Below are positions 55,940-64,000 of a DNA stretch of 64,000 nucleotides, one piece after another. Each line of letters starts with the position of its first letter. Within the stretch, counting starts at the first letter, position 1. This stretch comes from Cunninghamia lanceolata (Eukaryota; Streptophyta; Pinopsida; Cupressales; Cupressaceae). The stretch lies in contig BSBN01001017.1 in NCBI GenBank assembly GCA_027924645.1, forward strand, positions 9,264,501 to 9,328,500. The letters are read 5' to 3'. The notes below the pieces were generated by a model. It saw only the letters and a list, made by a program, of their open reading frames with translations, did no database searches and was not told the origin of the DNA. The translations under genes were made by a program, and so were the position numbers.

Positions 55940-57553
55940 TGTTGGCCATATGTGTTGTCATTGATGTCAACATAGTATGTATTGATGTCATACATTGTCG
56001 CAAGGTGAGAAAGGTTGCTAAGGCTGTCATGAAGGTTGAGATGAGATGTTATGTTCCTAAAGAAGAAGGAAAGTTCATAGTTGGATGTCATGCCTTGATC
56101 AGTGCAGAGTTAAGTTTGAATTCTTGAGAAGACAAGATATGTTTCTATAAAGAAGATGCATGGGTTGATATAAAGAAGATTTGACCTCCGGAAGTTGGTG
56201 TTTGTCTCTATTTTTGGATGACTACTCTTTTGAAGACTATCTAGAAGATTTCTTTACATTTCCATCATACTGATGTTTAGCTATTGTGGTTTGGAACATA
56301 GCTTTATAAAGTGTCACATTATGTATGTTCCAAGTTTCATGAGGATCTGAACACCAGAAGGTTGTTTTTCTGTTGATAAGCTTGTAGACAGTGTTGGTTT
56401 TGTAAAGGTATTCCCAGTAGGGTGACGGAATGCTCCACATTCCTTCACAGTTGCATATTTGGCCATGCAGTTCTAATGGCCACTTATATTATGAAGTGAC
56501 ATGATATATCCAAAGTTTCAGGTCTTGAAGTCCTCCAAAATGAGAGTTAGAGTTGATGGAGTATCACACTTTGTATGGACAGTGCACTAACAGTGCCAGT
56601 GACGATTTAAGATACTCCGCATTTCACTGCAAGTGAATGGTTTGCTATGCAGATTTGAGGATAAGACTATGAATGTTTGTAGCATGTATATTCCAAGTTT
56701 TAGGCATTTTGGGGATCTGCATATTGATTTATGAACTAGAAGATAGCTCATGCTATTGTTTGCCTTACTAGTGGAGCCAACCCATTAAGTGTGAAGTTAT
56801 GTGGAGGATAAATATGCTTAGTGGAGTTAAGTGGGAGCTATCTTAGGTCCATGCCAACCTACCTCAACTTGTTTCAAAGTTTGAATCTTGGCGCGAAGTG
56901 TGTGTGTGTGTGTAGGTTTTGGGTCGATAGGTTACATATGGCATGTTTTGCACATTACATCCAATTAGGCTGACCTAATTGATGTTGTGAAATAAGCAGA
57001 TATGTATGAAGGATTGTTTTTGATGTTTTATTAACGTAAGAGTAGACATGTGATTTGTGTGATGTGACAAGTGCCTTTGGATGAAAATTAAGTGAATTCA
57101 AAATAGTACAGTCTAGTATTTGTGAATAGTGTGATGAGTATTGTTTTGTACTTTGAGCTTCATTAGAACTATACTCCTTGCATATGTTAGATGCAATTAT
57201 AATAGTTCAACTCTGGCAGTGAGCCACCTCTTCTATCTCTTTCTTTTAGGACAGTTAGTCCTTTGGCAGTGAGCCACATGCAGTGAGCATTCTTGGACAA
57301 TGAGTCCACCAATTATATCAACCTTAACTGATTGCCTTATTATTGTGAGCTAATCCTCACTGTGGTTTTTCCTTTTTGGGTTTTCCACATAAAAATCTTG
57401 GTGTTCATGTGTTATGAATTGTGGCTATATGTTTTATGCTTAATTTCCTTTATTGCAATTGAATATGATAAATGGATTAAAATATTTGATGTGTAAATGG
57501 TTTAAGAGAATACTGATTCACCCCCTACCTCTTAGTATTCTGGGTGTTCAACA
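55940..57553 (+). repeat. 3' LTR of element D
   Basis: Starts TGTTGGCCATATGTG and ends GGGTGTTCAACA. The target copy AAAAG follows. Confidence 0.92.
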
Positions 57554-57558
57554 AAAAG
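57554..57558. other. Target-site duplication of element D, right (AAAAG)
   Basis: Matches 48982-48986. Confidence 0.85.
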
Positions 57559-58029
57559 GGGAGTTCAAGTGAGTGTGGTATGATACAAAAGGTTGCAGCA
57601 AGAAATAACATGTGTAGAGTAAAATGAAAAAACTAACTATGACATACACCATAATACATCGTAAGAGATTCCCAATCATCTATGGTGTCTTATATGTGTG
57701 TGTGTGTATGTATGTATGTATAGAAGGAGATTACCTTCATATATATGCATTTAGTTTTCTCTCTTACAATCATACTCATGTGTTGATCTATAGGTAATCA
57801 TATGCATATTACATTCTATTTCTATCTATGTCTCTATCTTCTTCTTTTCATATTATTTCTCTTTCTATATGTATCCTTCTCTCCTATTGTACGTCTCTTC
57901 TATCTTTGTGACATCTTTACTTATACCTAAGTATAAGAAAAAGTGTGTCTCCTTGTGTTTCTTATCTTTTGTCTTGTTTGTTGGCACATTCCTTTTGTTG
58001 TGGGTGATTGTTTCTCTAATATTAGCTCT
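57559..58029. other. Interval between D and H, no gene
   Basis: Contains a (TG)n/(TATG)n microsatellite at 57694-57722 and Py-rich TCTATCT repeats near 57810-57900. No RT upstream of element H is found here. Confidence 0.5.
57694..57722. repeat. (TG)n/(TATG)n microsatellite
   Basis: A short compound simple repeat. Confidence 0.95.
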
Positions 58030-58660
58030 ATATTTCTAAGAAGGAGTTTTCTAAGGTGGCTTATCCTATTACTTCTTTTCAAAAGAAGGGTTAGAAGTTT
58101 GTTTCGACAGAAAATGTAAGGAATCTTTTCATAAGCTTAAGATTACTTTGACCATTGTACTAGTGTTACAAGTTCCAAATCTTGAGGAGTTCATTGTTTT
58201 CCAATAGATGCTTCTTTGGAGGGGTTTGGAGGAGTTCTTATGCAAGATGGAAAAGTGAGTAGTTATGACTCTAGAAAGCTTCAAGATCATGAGAAGAATT
58301 ATCCCACTCATGACTTGAGAACTTTTCACATTGATTCATACACTCAAGGTGTGTAGACATTTTCTCACATGTAGACCATGCCAACTGAAGATAGATCATA
58401 AAGGGGCTAGAATATTTGTTTACTCAATATAAGATAAATGCATGGAAAAAAGGATAGTTGTAATTTTTGAGTAATTTTGAGATTGACATTTCATATGTCA
58501 AAGGGAAGGAAAATAGAGTAGAAGATGCTCTTAGTATGAGGGAAAGCATGGCATCTATGTCACAATTTAAATAGATTTGAGGAAGTCTATTTAGGATGCT
58601 TAAGTTTATAATGAATTCTACATGTGGTTCAAGATGATTTAGGTTAGTATCCAAAAAAAT
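58030..58660 (+). pseudogene. Gypsy RNase H of element H
   Basis: CKESFHKLKITLTIVLVLQV leads into the RNase H domain. [15 protein letters not shown] coding and [20 protein letters not shown], then YPTHDLRTF, are its first blocks. It continues in broken frames to a FHMSKGRKIE.KMLL-like remnant of the terminal 'pGkaNvvADALSR' block near 58490-58540. Confidence 0.85.
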
Positions 58661-58669
58661 TGTTAGATA

Positions 58670-59530
58670 GTGATGGTTTTTTGAGATTTTAGAGCAGTAT
58701 CTATGTTCCAGTAGAGGGTGGTTTACAAGATGTCATATTGGGAGAAGCCCATGATGCACCCTATAGTGCTCACCTAGTTTTTAATAAAATTTATGTTGAT
58801 CTTAAGGATATGTATTTCTAGAGTGGTATAAAAAAGGATGTATCTACTTATGTGGCTAAGTGTTTAGAATGCCAGAGAGTTAAATCCAAGCACAATCATC
58901 CCAGTGGAGAGTTGTATCCTCATAATATACCTTTGTACAAGTGGGACCAATAATTTTAGTGGATTTTGTCAAAGGACTACCTAATACTTGGAGTCAACAT
59001 TATTATATGTTAGTGGTAGTGGATAAGTTGACTAAGATTCTTATTCCAGGAAATGTCAAGGATGATGCACGGACCTTGGCAAGTAGATTTATAATAGAAG
59101 TGGTAAGTTTCCATGGAATATTGAAGATGATTATTTCTAATAGAGATAAGCTTTTCACTTCTAAATTTTGGGGCACTCTTATGTTAGTTTTTGGTTTGAA
59201 GCTGTATTTTAGTTCTTCCTATTATCCAGAGACATATGGCTTGATGGAGACTCAATCAAGTAATAGAAGACATGTTAAGGACGTATTGCATGGATCAACA
59301 GAAGAAGTGGGAAAAGTTTTTTTCCTTTAGTGAAATTCACCTACAACAATTCTTATTATGCATCGCTAAAAATAGCTCCATTTGAAGCTTTGTATGGGTG
59401 AAAGCATAGGCCTCCTCTTGGTTTGGAGAATTGTGTTGTTTTTTTAGTCTGATATACTTCAAGAGTATTATAGGAAGATTCAGATCATTAGAGAAAGGTT
59501 GAAGGAAGCATTGAATCTTCAAAAGAGTTA
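58670..59530 (+). pseudogene. Gypsy integrase of element H
   Basis: An N-terminal zinc-binding region (EAHDAPYSAHLVFNKIYVDL, then VAKCLECQRVKSKH) keeps the His and CxxC ligands. The frame 58941-59330 (129 codons) carries ILVDFVKGLPNTWSQHYYML (first Asp), MIISNRDKLFTSKFW (second Asp) and SSYYPETYGLMETQSSNRR (Glu region). LKIAPFEALYG follows at about 59360-59400. Several frameshifts and stops. Confidence 0.88.
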
Positions 59531-59532
59531 AT

Positions 59533-59970
59533 GTGTATCTTAAGAGAGTTCACAATGGAGGACAAGGTGTTTCTCAAAGTTCGATTACAAAAAAAATCAA
59601 AAAGTTTGGAAAGGCTTCCAAATTAGCTCTATGGTTTGTGGATCCTTTCAACATTTTAGAGAAGAATAGTCTCATGGGTTATCATCTTGCTTTACCACTA
59701 GCTCTTCCTATAATTAATGATGTGTTTCATATTTCTTTGTTGAATAAATATATTTATGATCATCTACATATGATTTATTAGTAGGTGCTTCAAGTGGATT
59801 CTGTACGGGAGTTCCACATGGATCCCATTAGGATCTTGTATCGTAGGTAGGTCAAACATCACAATAGGACAATCATACAAGTAAAGGTTCTATAGGAGGA
59901 GTTTGGAAAGAGAGATGCTACTTGGGAAGATGAGAACCTATATTGTAAGGAGTAGCCTCATATTTTTGTT
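59533..59970 (+). pseudogene. Integrase C-terminus and chromodomain of element H
   Basis: 59533-59781 ends INDVFHISLLNKY, the integrase-end 'vFHvS.L' block. Downstream broken frames read DPIRILYRR.VKHHNRTIIQ, then VKVL, then DATWEDENLY. This matches the chromodomain with its conserved Trp-Glu. Chromodomains target integration to chromatin. Confidence 0.75.
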
Positions 59971-60092
59971 TGAGTTACATTATGTTACATTGTTATGATT
60001 CATTGTATAAGAAACCTTATAGTGATACTCTGTGTTTATTTTTAATACATTTAATTGTTATGTTGTGGCCAACATTCCATTAAGAGAGGAGG

Positions 60093-63000
60093 ATGTAACA
60101 TCCCTCACTTCACCATTTTTTAGATGTTTTCTATGATGTGCTAATGTTATCATTCCATGGTTTTTTATTGACTTTATTTGTTCATGTTATGCGGAATTGG
60201 TAGTGTGTTCACTTTCTATTGTGCTTGCAGATAATATACATGTTGATGGCATAAATAATTCATATATGTCAATTTTGATTATTATGTGTATGTATGTATG
60301 TATGTATGTATGTGTTGTAACTAACAAATGCTACTGAGGATTTGTGTGACCAGATGTGTTGTGCAATAGATATAGGTAATAGGGAAGGTGAACTATATCT
60401 TAGGGACCTGAAGTGTTTCATCCTATGGTCCAAGTGTGTGGGAAAACATAAAGTAATTAATTAATTTAAGAAGAAATAATTTAATTTAATTTAATAAATA
60501 AATAGTGTTGGTTATGAGTGCATAATATTACTTATTTTATTTATTTATTTTGGTAATTAGTTTCTTTTAAGAAAATAAATAAGTTTAATTGTTTTAATTT
60601 GTTAATTTATTTATTTATTGAATTTGCAAGTTTATTTTATGAAATTAGAAAAAAAATTATTATAATTTTTTTTTTCATAAATTTAAAAATATAATTTCCT
60701 AATATTAGTGTTAAAGCTAATTCTTTTATTGAATTGTTTTGGAAAAGCTAATATTTTGATATTAATTGTTTTTCAAAATAATGTGCATATTGAAGAATAA
60801 AGATAATTTAATATTATTTATTATAAGGAATATAATATTATATTTTTCTTTTAGGTTTTAAATTAGAATTTGGAAAGAAAAAAAAGAGTTATAAAATGAA
60901 GAGAATTTAGTTTACTTTTCATTATTGCAATTCTAAAGAAAAAATATATAGGTTTGGAAGCTTGAGGATTCATGGAAGTGTTTTTTATAAAATTTGAAGG
61001 ATTGTTGAGGATTGTGAATTGTTTTATCTCCTTTATTTATCAAAGTTTCTACAAGGATTGAGGTATGATTCTTGTCATAAAAGGCTTTAGCAAAGATTTA
61101 CATTGGTTAATAATTAATATAGATTGTTTGTGAAAAAGATTATGATATTTTACTTTCTTGTGCAAAAAGAAAGCTTTGAATGATTTATAAATTCATTGAT
61201 TTAGGTGTTCTAGGAAAGACTTTGATGAATGGAAATTGTTTGGGAATTATAAAAAAAATATTAGGTTGATCAGACGAGTTGTGACATATAATATTGGTTT
61301 TAAAGGATGAAAAACAATAGTTTCTTGTGCACAAAGAAATGTATTAGAAAAATTAGGAAATGAGTTTTCTTGTGAATTTATATGTTTGATAGTTTTGACT
61401 ATGGAAAATTCTGGTATTTGTGATATACTATGATCTTAAAATTAAAATATATTCTATATAGAAATCTATATATGAAGATGTCTTAGATTCTTTGTTTTGA
61501 AGTTTATATGAACTATGTTTTCTTATTCTATATTCTAGAAGTGTCATCTTTCTAATTTGATTTTAGTAGAAAGGAATAGTCTAAGTAGGGGTTCTAGGCA
61601 GTAAATTTTGTCATATAAATAAGAAAGGTGCTAGTGTGGGATGAAAGTGTTGATATGATATAGTCCTAAAGTCATGTCTTCTAGGATAAATGCTCTACTA
61701 TTTGTTTTCCACTAACATCCATTTTTCACAACATAGGCTCAAAAGTATGCTAATATCCAAGATTCACACTATTGTCTATACTAACTATGAAATCTGAAAG
61801 TTGTAGACTATTCCTAAGCATCTATATAATTACTATATTTTGACTATATGAATGGTATGGAGTCAATGGATTATGTTGTGTGATGGTTTCTTGACTATAT
61901 GCATGCAATAAGGTTATCCTGATTATATCTATCTTGGGTTGGTAATGTACTCTCTTTAAGGAGATAAACCTATTTGGTTGTGACATCTATTGCATCATGG
62001 TTCTATTTGTGAGAGTACGGAGGTGGTTATATCAGTAAGTAGCTTATGGGAGTTATCTCAGAGCTTCTCATCACTTGAATTATCCTATGGGCTAGGATGG
62101 TTGAAATCTTGACTTTCATTGGAGGTTATGGAATTAAAGGAGTAGGAGAGGCTAGATGTCCTCATCTTGGATGGATACATCCTAGCATGATCTTCTCTAC
62201 TTCAATCACAACACATTGAGGCATCCTCCCTTAAGTAAGTTGGTTGAGTTTGAGTTGGTCATCTCTCTATAGGCACCACATCACATTGAAGCTCTAGTGA
62301 TCTCAATGGTAGATGGTCCATAGGCTATTTATGCATTATGTTCTTCATCCATCACTAGTTGCTAGGAGATCTCTGAAGTTAAGTCTTGTGGCCTATTTAT
62401 TGGTATGCATATTGTCCTACCTTAGGGTAGGGTTCTCTTTGGTTGTTATAGTTAACCTTCTTATGTTATGTTAGGTGTGGTACTTGAGTACTTTGCACCA
62501 TTGGGAGATGGGTCTTGATGGGTTCCTAGGACATTGAGTTTGTGGTTGTATGATCTTTTATGTTATATTTGGGTGTCATTGTTTGTTGAGTTATGTCTTG
62601 TATGGTGTACTTGTATTCTATGTGTATTCTTTATGCTTGAGTGATTTATTGTAACTATTTGTATTGGTGTGTCAGATGTGTAATTGATGTTGTGATCTTG
62701 TATGTGTGTAAAGTAGTTCTATGAATGGATATATGTAATAATGAAATGAACTAATAGATATTATTAGTGTGCTTGTAATTTCCACACTCTGGATTATTGG
62801 TTAGATGCTTCATTGCCAAACTAATGGTTGGGAAGGAAAGGGACATCTTTGAATAGTGGGTTCAAACCTTCTCCAATGGTAGAAGAACTTAGAGGGATTA
62901 GATTATAGAGTTGAACTTGGAGTCTTTCAGATATGTATTTATGTTGTATATTGTACATGGCCACTTGCATATGTGGTGTTGGCTTTATGGCTTATTGTAT

Positions 63001-63222
63001 TCATTTTCATTAATGAGGGTTGTAGTTCTTGACCTCTTTGTATATATTGATTATGTAATGATGTTATTTCACTATTAGTACTTGATATGTACTTATATGA
63101 CTTTCATAGTAATGAGATGTAATTATTGATTCTCATGATTAATGACATGCACAGTATGGGATATGTATTTTAATTATTATATTATGTAGAAAAGTTCTTG
63201 TGTCTTTTTGGGGTGTGTTATA
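60093..63222 (+). repeat. 3' LTR of element H (about 3.1 kb)
   Basis: Starts TGTAACATCCCTCAC right after the polypurine tract. The end is placed at GGGGTGTGTTATA by analogy with gypsy LTRs ending in GTTACA. No second copy is in the window, so length is provisional. The interior is AT-rich at 60450-61300, then more balanced. Confidence 0.65.
60287..60313. repeat. (GTAT)n microsatellite
   Basis: Six to seven units within the LTR. Confidence 0.95.
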
Positions 63223-64000
63223 ATGCTGAACAAATCTAATCCCTAATGTGCAACCCTAATATGGTATACTACACACTTTTGTGGTCTGATTCATTATAAT
63301 TTTTGCTCCTCCTTGAATTTTATTTAGACTAGTAGTATTTAAAAATACTTTGAGATTGTTGGATCATAGGGGTCAAGTTATCCTAGATCCCAAGGTATTC
63401 ACTTAATAAACACCCTAATTTTGTTTACACCCCTCAAATTTATGTTTTTGATAACCCCTCTACATACACTAATATAATTAAAATAGCTCCTTATTTTTAC
63501 TAAGTATTCTATGCACCTATTTTTTTGTTACATTGTATATGCCTTTATTATTTCAACCCTATTAACTAAAGACATTGCCCACACCTACATCTTATTCAAA
63601 CCAAATTTTGATTGGTATCCCATACATTAAAGCCTCAACACAGAAACCTAGATGAGTGTTAACAAATATGTCATCCTACAAAAAGCTTTAATTTTAAAGC
63701 AATTATAAATCTCAATCCCAAAACTCTTGCCATACCAACTTTAACAATGAATCTCCCTAATTTAACAAATATCTTATTTATATTATACATATTAGTCCAG
63801 ATTATAAAGGAAGGGTTTTTAAGATACCTAGTGATTCTTTTGGGTAGTGTTTTGGCTTTACCAAAAGGTTTCCAATAACTAATTTTAGGAAACTTGGATA
63901 GGATTTTATTTAACCTACATTAACTTGGTGTTATTGGTGTTTCCTTTGTTAACTGCATTATAGGTGGGATTAAGCAAGCACCCTTAGGATTGTGAGGCTC
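63223..64000. other. Right flank, no gene
   Basis: AT-rich, no long frame or RNA gene. The plus strand is C-rich in short runs (ACCCCTCAAATTTATG), which could be antisense to another LTR. Not supportable. Confidence 0.4.

Larger units (their letters stand above)
48987..57553 (+). mobile_element. Element D: Sirevirus-like copia derivative with extra ORF
   Basis: LTRs at 48987-50626 and 55940-57553 (about 1.6 kb) with target duplication AAAAG. The primer binding site lies at 50629-50641. Five polypurine-like G-tracts precede the 3' LTR, a Sirevirus trait, and the LTR ends carry the ATTCACCCCCC signature. Coding runs gag start, an LTR-like insert, gag C-terminus with knuckles, an unrecognised ORF of about 490 codons, and a stub of RNase H. 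Protease, integrase and RT are missing, so the element needs help in trans. By eye the LTRs differ by about 8% over the first 500 bp. Confidence 0.92.
58030..63222 (+). mobile_element. Element H: 5'-truncated chromodomain gypsy element
   Basis: Plus-strand RT/RNase H connection, RNase H, integrase and chromodomain remnants are followed by AAGAGAGGAGGATG (polypurine tract) and a long 3' LTR starting TGTAACATCCC at 60093. The 5' LTR, gag, protease and most of RT are not in the window. The domain order and terminal chromodomain place it among the chromoviruses. Confidence 0.82.

Noticed and set aside
60093..63222. Host gene promoter or long non-coding RNA in the right part of the window
   Set aside because: The polypurine tract and TGTAACATCCC start directly after a chromodomain fit an LTR. 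No independent evidence for a gene.

Overview
The window is AT-rich nuclear DNA of a large plant genome, most likely a gymnosperm. I infer this from the dense, mutually nested LTR retrotransposons, the long LTRs (0.3 to about 3.1 kb), plant-type initiator-Met primer binding sites (TGGTATTAGAGC or TGGTATCAGAGC) and the lack of any compact gene. The species cannot be fixed from the sequence. I found no credible host protein-coding gene, no tRNA or rRNA gene and no CRISPR array. Nearly all coding signal is decayed gag/pol.

Layout. (1) 327-3885 is a young, structurally complete but non-autonomous LTR element: two 1,343-bp LTRs, TSD GTAGT, and an internal region of only about 0.87 kb. (2) 4.1-24.3 kb is a minus-strand Ty3/gypsy element opened twice by plus-strand elements. 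Element A (4957-11584) is a gag/protease remnant, itself opened by a 2.7-kb solo LTR at 6940-9648 with TSD ATAGT. Element B (11998-21036) has TSD CCTAG and carries a TIR-flanked insert in its 5' LTR. Host integrase coding can be followed across both insertion points. (3) 24.3-29.8 kb has no recognisable gene, but holds a long (AT)n tract, two adjacent tandem duplications and an unexplained GC-rich hairpin. (4) 29.8-38.1 kb is a probable LTR fragment followed by element C, a distant relative of B. (5) 38.1-42.8 kb is anonymous DNA plus a minus-strand gypsy gag relic. (6) 42783-48560 is a decayed Ty1/copia element (F) with all pol domains. (7) 48987-57553 is element D, a Sirevirus-like copia derivative with TSD AAAAG; an unrecognised ORF of about 490 codons lies between its gag and an RNase H stub. 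(8) 58.0-63.2 kb is the 3' half of a plus-strand chromodomain gypsy element (H) and its about 3.1-kb 3' LTR.

How the parts relate. B and C share LTR architecture, a gag/protease-only coding capacity, a conserved stem-loop in the 3' non-coding region, and a minisatellite starting about 147 bp past that stem-loop. They behave like one non-autonomous lineage that would need pol supplied from elsewhere. B also encodes a G-patch motif downstream of its retropepsin. D keeps Sirevirus non-coding signals (five polypurine tracts) but has lost protease, integrase and RT. The most interesting leads are D's extra ORF, the B/C stem-loop plus array, the protease/G-patch arrangement, and the transition-only divergence of the LTRs at 327-3885. 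All boundaries, domain calls and divergence counts were made by eye, without alignment software or database search.
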